From assembly GCA_025201345.1 (NCBI GenBank), contig JAIXMG010000048.1, positions 1-64,000 of the forward strand: 64,000 bases of DNA, in the 5' to 3' direction. The number at the start of each line of letters is the position of its first letter. Positions within the stretch are counted from its first letter, which is position 1. The translations under genes and the position numbers were made by a program. A model generated the notes under the pieces. It was not told the DNA's origin and made no database searches. It worked only from the letters and a program-made list of their open reading frames with translations. The DNA is from Thamnidium elegans (taxonomy: Eukaryota; Mucoromycota; Mucoromycetes; Mucorales; Mucoraceae). Positions 1 to 10,970 of this stretch are shown piece after piece.

Positions 1-298
1 GACTGCGATTGTTGCTGCAATTGTTGGCGAATCTCGTTCAATTGCCTCGCCAAACCTTGAAGTTGAGAAGCTAAAGTATTTTGGTTGTTATCATCCGACA
101 TAATACGTGAAGAGAAGTAAATCTAAATGTGATCGACGGCGAAGTACCAGGAGCGAAAGAAAAGATGATAAAGCTTTATTATTATCTCAACAATCAATTT
201 ATTAATATCATTATTGTATTTTTTTTTCCCCTGAATATTCGAACTAATAAAGAAAAGATGGTAACACAACAAGAGTCTCCGACCCACTGAAGAATAAT
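1..298 (-). mobile_element. 5' end of a second DIRS-type retrotransposon (truncated by the window)
   Basis: Nearly identical to 34244-34543, the right end of the DIRS element described below. It holds the first codons of the gag-like ORF (minus-strand ATG at 101-99), then the inverted terminal repeat with its A/T-rich core, ending with GTAACACAAC AAGAGTCTCC and the ATAAT edge near 298. It lies at the same distance upstream of gene A as the other element lies upstream of gene D, so the element was probably in place before that block was duplicated. The rest of the element is outside the window. Confidence 0.85.
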
Positions 299-797
299 AC
301 ATATAAAAGCAAAAAGTATCGCGCTTTTGAAAGTGTCTCTTGTGATAATATGCTTTTTTTTTTTAAGAACTTAACCAAGGGAATGCTATTTAATTCCAGA
401 CTACTAAACAGTACAATTATATATCAAACACGAAAACTATTCGGGTTTATGGAAAGGTATAAAACGGCCTCCAACGGGAACATTATAGGTTTATTTTCAA
501 CATTTCAGAATTATTACTGTATGAAAACACTATTTTTACTCATGATATATATAGATAGTTATAATTATGTATGATATAGATGAACTAATCTTATTGTGGC
601 GCTTTTGTTTATTTCTTTTTGACCAAAACAAACTTTACGTTGCCTGTTTTAAAACAAATAAACTTTGCGTTTCATATTCCGCTGTCACTTAATGTACTAT
701 ACTCGAAACGAGTTTATGGGGTCCCGAAGCAACGTATATATTTACCCCTTTTTCTTCTTTTTACTCCTTTTTCTTTTTCATTAACAAAAATATTAGT
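299..797. other. 5' flank of gene A, shared with gene D
   Basis: This stretch is homologous to 34544-35053. I find no gene in it. The small open frame at 350-574 is weakly conserved in the D flank (34595-34828) but has no recognisable motif and reads through A/T-rich DNA. The last 100 bases hold the promoter-like block of gene A. Confidence 0.6.
702..747 (+). promoter_or_regulatory. Conserved upstream block of gene A with TATA-like core
   Basis: CTCGAAACGAG, then GGGGTCCCGAA, then ACGTATATATTTACCCC, about 50-95 bases before the start codon. The same block stands before the other copies at the same distance. The TATATATTTA core is the best TATA-box candidate, and a pyrimidine-rich tract follows up to the ATG. 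Confidence 0.55.
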
Positions 798-3700
798 ATG
801 GAAGAAGTATATGATCTTCTCCAACATACACATTCTGTTGTTTTTCGTAAGTGATCCTCTTAATGCAAAATAATTTCATCGTTTGTTTTTTTTAAAAGAA
901 AAGCCTTACCGTCATATAGATCTTGGAATGAATACGACTCATATAGACTATTGTCCTACTTCAACAATAGATGTCCAATACGAGACTTCATGGATGAGGT
1001 AAGTAAAGAGTACTAAAAAATATACGATGATTTTGAACAATTTGTAAAAATGTAGAGAAGCTAGTTATATCACTTATGATAAGCATAAATCGAATGTTCT
1101 AAGTTGGGGAGACCAAAGTGTTGACAAACAAGATACGGTACAAATCGACGTATCCAGAGAGAAATTATACCAACTTTTTGAGAAGGGCAAAGATAGCTGG
1201 GATCAAGATGACTTATTCACGTTAACAGCTGTATCAGACTTTATTCGCTTATATGTAGAAAAACTAATTAAAGATTCGAAAGGAGAAATCAAAGATAGTG
1301 GTGCACTCCACTACGTATTAACTGTACCGTCGGAATGGGAAGAAGAAATAAGAGAAGTTCTGATTCGACCTATTTTTGTTCAAGCCAATTTAATATCAAA
1401 AGATGATCACCAAGACAGGCTTTTATTTTGCTCTGATATAGAATCTGCGTATTACTTTTTAACTAAATCAACAGTTAACCGTTCTGTTACAATGACACGT
1501 AATACGATTATGGGTAGAATTGTCGCTGTGGAGGAGGATCAAGTGTCGATCAAATTGGATTTAATCTTAATTGGAAATCCTCTATTTGATTTTTCCGGTT
1601 CCGTAACGCGTCCGAAAATCATGACGTCAAATGAAATGTTTCTTACCTCAGACCATGTTAAAAATGGTATTAGAGAGCTTATAAAGATCAAATTCTCTTT
1701 CAATGCTCAAGAAAGTACCATCCTAAATATTATGAAAGAATTGGGCAACCGTACTTTTACTTATATGGTTAGTAATGTAATATGGGATTAATCAGACGAT
1801 ATCAACTAAGGGGTTATTATAATAGAAAGACAAGATGAAGCTTCTTATTTAATGAAACCTTTCATTACTGACAAAAATATATCCGAATTCGATAAACACC
1901 AAGAAAAACTTATAAAATCCATTCAGCCTTTTGATATATGCGCTGAAATCAGTAAACGTTTGCCTAATAACTTGGAACAACTACTTCCAAACAGCCTTGT
2001 GAAGGAGTACTCTATTTTAAAATTTACTGATAAATATACTTCTAAAATCGAATTAGACGAAGGTCTATTAAATTGGTCAAGAATTTTGTTTGAATATAAT
2101 CGAATATCTGTCAGGTCCAGCTATATCGTACCTGAAAGCCCTTTGAATAAATATATTGAGAATCAAGATATCATACGGGGGGCTTTTCGATACTCGGTTA
2201 ACGCGATTCAGAATTCTAGCATATATAGTAAACCGCGTATAATATCAACAGAACATTCGACGATCTCGTCTTCAATATTCCTAAACTCGAAACCAGATGC
2301 CATTATGAATATAGGTACACCATCATTATATGCTTTATTATTTCAGTAGTAATACTTTTTACAATTAGATATTCTTCTTGGGTCTACAGTGTTATCGTTC
2401 TCACTTTTAGATGAAAATGGTCTAATAAAAGAAATCTGGAACCATGACTATTTTGTACCTGACATGAGGTAAGATATGAGTAAAAAATTATGTAGATATC
2501 TATACTAATACAGCATTAGTTTACGTTCTCTGGGATCGTTCTTTACTTTTTCAGAAGTAGTAACATTAAATGTCAACAATTCGTAAGTTTATTCATGTAG
2601 ATATATATAATGTATTTACTACTAATTAAAAATTTAATGGCTTGTTTAGATTTATCACGTTTGTTGAAGAATACTTAACAGATGAATCAAATATTTCTTC
2701 TGGTGTATTAAATAAGGGCATGCTATTGAAATAGAAAATATACTAAGCATAGAGAGTCATAATAAAGATATAATGATAATGATACAACAGCAAATATATA
2801 TTGAAGCATTTGTATTTATTTATATGATTTATATAAATGTAATTATATCAAGAAAGATGCCGAAAGTTACAGGAGGTAATAAAATATAAAAATTGGATAT
2901 GCTATTACTGTTGAAAAAATGTTATTTCAGAGATTACTTGTCACTGAGGACGAGTTAAGAGATATGATATATGCAAACTATCTGGTACAAGAAAATGACA
3001 GCTATAAAAAACTCCGAATTACTACACAAGGAGAAGGTCTTTACCTGTAATTCAACAGTCATTCAAACTACGATTTCCACTCAGGTCTTTCTTTGTGGTA
3101 GCTCAACTGCATAAAGACTATGTACAGCTAACACTCAATCAAGTAGTAACTGAATCTGGTTCGGATCACGAAGACCAGGAAACAATTGTTATGCAAGAAG
3201 AAATAATCATATTCCCAATATATATGACGCATTGTGCTTCAACATGTGGAGCAATATTACAAAAGATAACAGTCTAATTCAACTATGTGACACACATAAA
3301 GGATATAACGACAACGAATTACTAGATATATTCTCTTTAGAAAATCAAGCAGAATTTACGAATAATCTTAAGGAGTACATATCTAAAGAGGTAAGTAATC
3401 TAAAATAGTGTCAGTGATTATCATTCCCTTTATCTAAAATTTAATTTATACTTTTTATAGATACTTAACAAGGATTTGACCACACAAAAAGCAGACAAAA
3501 CCACTGTATATCTAAGCAATTCATGTAACTGTAGGGTTTGTTTAACTGCAAATGATATTACAGAGGTTTCTTTCCGACCAGTTCTACAAGATATCATCTC
3601 TCTTGTATTTACCTCCTTAATAAATAAGCAACTCTTTGGAAACTACAGAAATATTCAATATGTGTTCCACCTCATATCCTTCAATTATAATCCACAGTTC

Positions 3701-4404
3701 CAACGTATCCTTATGAAAATACTAGATGACGAAACTGACTATTTTATGTATGGGCAAAGAATTGACGTAGATCATTACACTATTCCAAAATTACCAAATC
3801 AGCTGTTGCAACCTATTCTTCAGCAAGAACCATGTTCATATAAAGGATTTCAAGTGGGTGTTTTACGTCAGGTTTATAGAGAAAACTTCGGTTTCGGTTT
3901 TAAAAACTCTTTGAGTAATCCTCCTATTGCACTTAAAAATAACATAAAGGGTACGAACGTCATTTTACTCGATGGCAGAAAAGTATTTCCGTTGTTCAAG
4001 AAGGGAGACAAAATGAATGAAAGTCAATTAAATCGAGTATTTTATTTGAATATGAATCAAAGAAAGGTCAGCACTATTTTTCGTCTATGTAGGTAATAAT
4101 ATAAAGAATATTGCTTTTTTAACTTACGTAAACTTCAATAGATTTCTTTAAACTTAAGTCAGCTGCTAGTTTAAGGTTCGATGAACCTATTAGCTTAGAG
4201 CATACAACTGAAAAATTCGGAGCGAGTTTATATTTAAGTAATATAAATAAGCTGAAGAACAGTCAAGGTATACCTTATATGATCTCTATAGTTTACCACA
4301 GTTATTCTTCGTCCCTTTATTTTGAAATGAAAGCGGTTGGATGCGAGACTTACACAGGGTATATAACAATACTTGCGGAACCCATGACGTTATGTCGATT
4401 TTAA
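798..4404 (+). pseudogene. Hsp70/HSPA12-like array gene, copy A (frameshifted)
   Basis: Exons inferred at 798-846, 899-998, 1056-1776, 1826-2314, 2369-2468, 2514-2582, 2650-3390, 3461-4088 and 4142-4404, by the same splice sites as the intact copies D and E. Exon 2 keeps a phosphate-1-like loop (HIDLGMNTTH), and exon 3 has the Hsp70-like VPSEWEEEIREVL segment. The summed exons are five bases short: one base is missing at the start of exon 4 and four in exon 7 (near 2727, 2880, 3040 and 3215), each breaking the frame. Exons 8 and 9 are open, ending in LAEPMTLCRF. All lesions are one-base losses, so decay and consensus error are both possible. Homology to the D region stops at about 4433, just after the stop codon. 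Confidence 0.75.
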
Positions 4405-7400
4405 GAAAAAAAATGACCATTGTGTTCATGGTGTGGTGAAGCTCGAGGATCTCCGACGGAGATCAAAAATGCTCTTCTTTATAAAACAAAATCCTACTTT
4501 ACAGTAATAAATCATCGTTCTTCCTTTTTCTGTAAATTTTGTATTATCTAAATTTTGGAGCTTTAGTTTTAAGTTATCCTAGTTTTTAGAATTCGATTAT
4601 TACCAGAAAAATATTCAAAGACAACTCTATTTTCTACCCCAAAACCCGTTATTTTATTTTTTATACCGAAATATTACTTTATTAAATCAACCTAGAGAGA
4701 ATTCTATAACCCCCTTATTATCTGAACTTGCTCTATCATTTATAACGGTCTCAGCCCAACATTACAATACTGCCTAATATTGTTCAAGACGATATTTTGA
4801 AACTAAAAATTCAGTTGGGTGGCGGGGTATTGTAAATAGTTTATTGTGTTACTATTATTTTTTATTGGGCACAAACGATCGTCTTTTTATATGCAGCTTT
4901 AGGCTGTCAGGTACAAATGTAAGTATACATAAACACTATATAGAAACACTCAACCAAACTCTGTTTTGGGTTTCTTCACATCTTGTTTCCTCATTTTGAT
5001 TAATGCTGATCATTTTGAAAGATTAAGTAACTGAAGGTTTTTTTTTCTGTAATGAAGAAAAAAAGAGCCAAACCATGAGTACATTGAGCTAAGAGAGCTC
5101 TTTAGTTTCTTGAACTAATAATTATAATAGCTTTTTTAGATGCCTCTTACTAGTACTATATACTTTGCATAGCGATGATTGTTCCTCAAGAATACTGGTA
5201 ACTCTGGGTACTGAAAAAAAAAAGACCTCTCCATCTTCCACTTGATGTCTCTCAAAGTACATGTACTTGTTGTAATTACGGCTTACCAAATGGTTACCTT
5301 ATGAAAATGTGTCAGGGGCGGCGATTGCGAAACGTGGCGCCGGAAGTAACGCAGCTACTTCCTAATCCCGCTTTAAAGGGACGGCTCAAGACGTATGATT
5401 TGGTGTGCTATCTATGTAAATTATAATACCCTCTGTTAGGACTATTACTTCTAACTATTACACCTATAGTGGCATTAATTTAAGCGACCCTTTTACCTTA
5501 CCTTATTGTCCATCTTCACATTTTAACCATGGTAAACCACTTTATAATAAGTTTGTCATTTGAAAAACCTCAGGCTGATCTGGCTTTCTCTTTTCTCTTT
5601 TGGTAACGTGATAGTCCAACTCCATCTGGTTAATCTGTCAAAGAAGTACTATTATTATTTTATGAATACTTGGTGGTTATATTTGGGCATGGTATACTGA
5701 CAAATAATTGTCCAAAGCATGAAGTGATCGGTATATGAATATTATATTTGATGGGTAACTCTTTTGGATGTAATTTTTGACACTAGAAGGCAAGTAAGAA
5801 TTAAAGGGAAAAAAGGAATACCAGGAGCTGATCCCGTTAATTACTATACTTATATAGCTTGTCGTGCTCTCTTTCTTTTTATGCTGGTGGTGATGGTCTT
5901 TCGAAGCAGGTCTTTCATGCGAAGTATAGAATATATTGTCATTTATTAACTCTCGGGTCACTAAAAACAAAAACTGCATTCTACCTGGTGTCTTTCGAAG
6001 CTACAAATTGGTTATAATAATTTTCCAAATGATTACCATGTTACTAAAACCTCTTAACTAGGGAGACTGTGATACTGTCGCGGCTGGAAATAATATTTCC
6101 TTCGATTCTCTAATGATACTTCGATGTGTTAGTATAGCTACTATGAGAGATTGTAAAGGACCTTTACGGCTGGAAATCACATCTCCTTCTATCCTTATAC
6201 CAGAACTGGTTCTCACAGGTTAATATAATGGTCATAAGGTGAATACTGGTAATGGGCTTGTGATTTAAAAAAAAACTACAGGTCGATATTACAGTTTTTT
6301 TTATTTCCTTTGACGACAGAGTTCATCTTCATATCTGTTAACCAGTCAAAATATTGTTTTTTGGGAAAGGTAAAAATTAACGCTTTTAACAACATGAAAG
6401 ACAGCTAATATAATCATAATAACTAGTAGTTACATAAATTTTAAACGTCGTATGTCGTATGGCTCGCAAGATTATTGGTGATCCTTAACTCTGGTTCGTG
6501 AAAAAAAAAAAAGGTTCCGCTTTGTGTGTTCAAAGTGCATGTTTGTTATAATGGGTTTATCGAGTAGGTTACTTTATGGTGGCATGTTGACCACGGAGGA
6601 AAGCTGAAGCGACCCCCTTCTTCTATCCTCTGAATAGTATGACTGAAGACGTATTAATTGGGTTTCCTATGGGTGAGTGCAATTTCATTGCTGCTGGAAT
6701 TTTCACTTCCAATTATCCTCATAACAAAATCTACTTAAACGTGCTAGAGATAACGCTTGTTATCCCTTTCGTGGTACTATTTTGCAAAGATCCATAACAT
6801 AATCACGAGATAAACACTTGTAGTTTTTTGTCTCTTCTTTTGATACTATAAAGTAGGCTAATTGGTTTGTTTTGAAAAGAAAAAAGCTAAATGCAATATA
6901 TTTTATCGTTTAGGTACTGAATTATTATTAGGATGGAAATATTTGCAAGTATTAAATAAAGAAAAGGAGTATCAAGAACTGCGATTTTTTCCTTTTTTTT
7001 CTTAGTGAAAAAGAAAAAAAAGAGGCTTGTAAAAACGGCACTGTTAAGGCTGCTGGTGTTGTTTTCTTTCGCACCTGACAGCGATCATGGGCTTCCCATG
7101 ACACTCTAAACCAATAATTTGTATAATTTTGTAATTTCTAGTGTGATAATACATATATATATATTTGGGTGGGGAAACTCTAGCCTCTTTTTTTTATTTA
7201 TAAAAAAAAATGGGGGGAGGGAACTCTGCCCTTTTTTTATATAAAAAAATAGTGCGAGGAAATCCTCTGCTATTTTTTAATATAAAAAAATAGAGAGGGG
7301 ATCTCTGCCATTTTTTTTTTATGAATGGTGGTTGGTTTGGGCTGTATCTATCTGTCTTTTTTTTATATATACAATATTGTACTTTATAATGTGAAAATAT

Positions 7401-8639
7401 TATTTATTAAATAGAAGGGGGAAGCTCTGTCACTTTTCTTTTGTACAGTAACTACAATCATGGCTTTCCACGACATTCGTAACCAATGAGTTGTATAGCG
7501 CGAAAGTATTGTTTATTTTTCTAAGAGGGGAAAACTCGGTTTGCCTCTTACCATTATTTACGATTCAACGCAATGCCTATAAATAAAATTAGTCTTAGAG
7601 AGGTGCGCAAATCAGGTGGTTATTAAAAAAATACGTTTTTAAAAAGACCATATGATGTTTACAATAGGCGTTTTATTATAACAGTTAAATTGATTTGAAG
7701 TTTGGAATGGCTAGATAAGGCCATAAATATCATCAATAAGATCTTGAATACAAGCATAATCAATTCCACTCGATAAGTTTTCTTCTGTCATCATTCTCTA
7801 AGCATTATCCAATACCAAATAACTTTTTTTTTTCATCTGTATCCATGAGAGATTCGTTCATATTACTTTTTCATTGGCCTCTACATCTTGAAGTTTTGAT
7901 TCAGTTGAAAACTAATAGCCTGGTGCTCGCACACCGTAAATGGGTTTACTTATTTTATAATAGAGTTAGTATATAAATTATGTCCTTTTATTTATTGTCA
8001 AAAAGTATTACCTTCATATGCTTCCATTTAATTTTTTTATCTTTTTAACTTGCGCAAAGTAAACAAATCATGCAAAAAAAGGAAAGTAATACAAATTAGA
8101 CATACTTTCCACCCCCCCCCCTTTTTTTATCCCTTCAGCTTTATACGTCTACCTCTATTTCTTGATACGTCTTTCAGCAGCGTCAATACAACTTATATTT
8201 GGATATAAAAAGAAGTGATACTACTAGAGTAAGTATATATATATATAAAGGAACAAGTGAAAGTGTTGGCAGTTTATAAAAAATAATAAGTCATATCTAC
8301 TCAATTTTTTGTGTATAAACAAAAACGACTTGGAGAAAAGCATGCTTTTTATCAGATATTTTTTTTCTCACACAAGTATTATCTACATCCCAAGTAATAT
8401 TTTTCGCTTTTTTGTAAAGGAGAACATACGAGAAATATAATCTGTATCTATACCAATTTAATCATACCAATTTTTCCTAGCGATAAACTGATGTATCTTT
8501 TTATTTTATGAAAAAAAAAAGAGTCTTTTGTTTACATGAGCATTTATGGAAGTAACTAATTAATTGATCACATAAAAAAAAGAACGTACTTTTCTATTTA
8601 AAGAGGATTTTTTTCAGCCTTTTTTCTTTCTTTATTCTC

Positions 8640-8671
<32 letters not shown>

Positions 8672-10190
8672 ACTACTGCCTCAAAATAATCTGGTTGTTC
8701 TAAATGGTTGGCCCTCTTCATTCATATAAGGCCTTGGTTTACTCTGCTTATATCCTCTCTTGAAAAATACATGGATTTTTAGGTATGCTACTTTTCTTTT
8801 TTCTTTTTTTAAAAAAAAAATCCCTCTCTCAAATACTTTCCTAGTTACTAGAAATAAGAAAAAAATGTTACCTTGTGGCGTACTGTCTCTCTTACTCTAT
8901 ACCTATGGCGTTTTCAAGTAAAAGATGTTGGCTCTGCCGTTTTGGTGATGATGTCGGAAAGCACTCTGGCGACTAGGATGGTCATCACCGGTCCAGTCCT
9001 TTTTTTTTAAAAAAAAGAATATTGGATTATAATCGTACTTGGTCTTCGACTAGCTTAGTTTTCAAGGGAAGGGTATTCTACTCTGTCTTTAGCCTGTCTT
9101 TGGGACTGTCTGAAAAAAAAAAAAAAACTAGTCAGCTATCCAACGGAATCTCAAACACCTCCAATAATAATCTTATGCTTCATACTTAACACAAAAAATA
9201 AAAATTCCTTTCCTCTTTTAATAAATTTAAACTGTACATTACAAAGTACCTGCTATTTTTTTCTTATAAAACAAAATAAAACGCTATTTTAAATTATATT
9301 TGTTATCACTTTCTTTCAACTTTTTTTTTATTTATTCGCATAAAAAGGAGCTTGTACGAACCGAACTGTAACAACATCGTACGTAAAACATTTTAACTGA
9401 CGTCTAAGTGCGAGTATGGTCTATTGATATTAATACGAGCTTAACGTTTTGTGAAGAAAAAAACGGCATGTCCCCACAGCGAGTAATTGCTGCAAATTTA
9501 CTTTGTTGTTTATATATTTTAGGTAAACTTAAGATAAAACGGCTATAATGCATCTAAAGAGGGATTAGTGACAAAGTTTATCTCTGGATCTTTTCTCTGC
9601 TCATTTAAAGGTGCAAGATTAAAAGTTACAAAACTTTACTTTTTCTTATTGAAAAATGATAATGACGTTTTTTGGTCATGGTTTAGGGGGAAGAAATGGT
9701 TTCTTAATCAGCACCTACAGGAGAATCGACAATAGCAAATCTTACAAGTAAATAGAACATCATTTCCTACCAATTTGTTTACGATAATAAAATAGTCCAA
9801 TATACTTTTAGTCGTTGGGAAACTGCGATTTGGTTGATAAAAGATGACTCTGGTTTTATGCATACTTTAGGCCGTTATCAATTGGCTGATATGCTCTAAC
9901 AACTGCTAGGATATATTTGATTGAATTAAATCAATCTCTTAAGCGTAGATGCTGTGTTTTAATTGCATCGTTATCGACGGATCTCATTTTCGTGATTGTT
10001 TCCTCATATTCTGATCTAACGCGTACTCTTAAAAATAAAATTGAAAAAGTAGTTTATTTTTTACATATAAAACGAAAATGGAAAAATGGAAAAAGAGTAA
10101 TTGCATGAAAAGCTGATTCTAGATTATTAAAAAATTACACAACCAAAAACTTTTTTTCTGTGTATGTGCGGAGTAGATAAAATATTGTGA
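4405..10190. other. Long anonymous AT-rich spacer between genes A and B
   Basis: No convincing coding region on either strand. The open frames at 5677-5979 and 5764-5949 overlap on opposite strands and look accidental. Visible structure: two weakly similar blocks near 5150-5400 and 6440-6660, tandem A/T hairpins at 7165-7330, several A/T homopolymers (for example about 38 A at 8641-8668 and flank) and inverted T-run/A-run pairs. I see no tRNA or rRNA. The homology shared by the other inter-gene regions is absent here. Confidence 0.5.
7165..7330. repeat. Tandem degenerate A/T-hairpin repeat
   Basis: About four units of roughly 40-50 bases. Each couples a G-rich motif plus CTCT (GGGGAAACTC, GGGAACTCTGCC, GGAAATCCTCTGC, GGGGATCTCTGCC) to a T-run/A-run palindrome such as TTTTTTTATATAAAAAAATAG. 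Two further spaced units occur near 7418 (GGGGGAAGCTCTG) and 7527 (GAGGGGAAAACTC). Confidence 0.6.
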
Positions 10191-10199
10191 AGTCTGTAA

Positions 10200-10970
10200 A
10201 AAAAAATTAATTCCTGCAAAACAACTTCCACAACATAAGCAACAACATGCCCGTCAATCAATTGATGAGAGATTCGATAGATACGAAAGAAAGCGAGGAG
10301 AGAGAGGAGAGACTTCCTCAAGTTCACCTTTGCCTATACAAAGCTCATCTGCTAAAAAAGTAATCATAGAACAAGATGATTGGTTAGAAGGAGATGACGT
10401 TGAAACGGAACAGTTTGAAGAGGATGAATCTGCTGAAGATTCTTTCAGCTTTGAGTTGGAGTTTAATGAAGATGATAGAAACTTTAGAGAGCTTTTAACT
10501 CTTGCTGAGGAAGAGGATAATGTTGAAAATCAACTTAATTACAAATAATGAAAGAAGACAACATCAGTTTTGTTGAAAAACTTGAAAATTTTCCAAGAAA
10601 ATGTTCGCAATCCGACGGTTGAAAATCTAACAGAAAATGTTCCCTTGCAAAGTACACTAACTGAGCAAGAGAAATATAGCCTTGATTTAATGAAGCTATT
10701 GGGAGATAAAAATGTTTCAAAGAATGCGAAAGAAGATATTGTAAATTGGATGAACAAACATCTTGAAAACGCTGGGAAAGGAAAAGAAATAAACCGTTTT
10801 GATTATAAAATATTAACGAATAGACCATCTTAAACTTCTAAGTCTCCACAGAACCAGCACTTTAGTCTCCAAGAAACTATCAACTTTAAAACCTAAAATT
10901 TATGAAACATGTCACAACGGTTGTACTATGATTTATGCTGGTAAAAGCAACAATGAGGACAATGTCCAAT
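10200..10970 (+). pseudogene. N-terminal remnant of a Plavaka/CACTA-type transposase
   Basis: Open stretches at 10330-10548 and 10570-10833, with reading also visible before and after. In order they encode a His/Lys-rich head (HKQQHARQ), an acidic stretch (residues rich in D and E), a KLLGDKNVSKNAKED...NWMNKHL segment and a Cys segment (YETCHNGCTMIY). The same order appears in the transposase at 48.2-51.1 kb (KKHAKMHKHQ, acidic stretch, NLLQTNNASKKLTE...FNKFL, YDMYSKGCKLYY). Stops and frame changes break it, and it ends where the LINE remnant starts. No catalytic region follows, so this is a truncated relic. Confidence 0.55.

Noticed and set aside
1777..1825. Stop codons after each exon 3 as true gene ends (separate ORFs of about 210 aa)
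   Set aside because: The gap between the two frames is a 49-base intron with a CTAAC branch site and TAG acceptor in every copy, and the phases join. One long gene explains the open frames better than four short ones.
5319..5390. GC-richer stretch as a possible tRNA or snRNA
   Set aside because: No cloverleaf with T-loop and acceptor pairing could be drawn, and no B-box-like sequence is in place.
5677..5979. Overlapping opposite-strand ORFs in the A-B spacer
   Set aside because: No motif, no homolog in the window and overlapping frames; length is expected by chance.
7165..7330. CRISPR-like array
   Set aside because: Repeats are imperfect, A/T palindromes without unique spacers, in a eukaryotic context.
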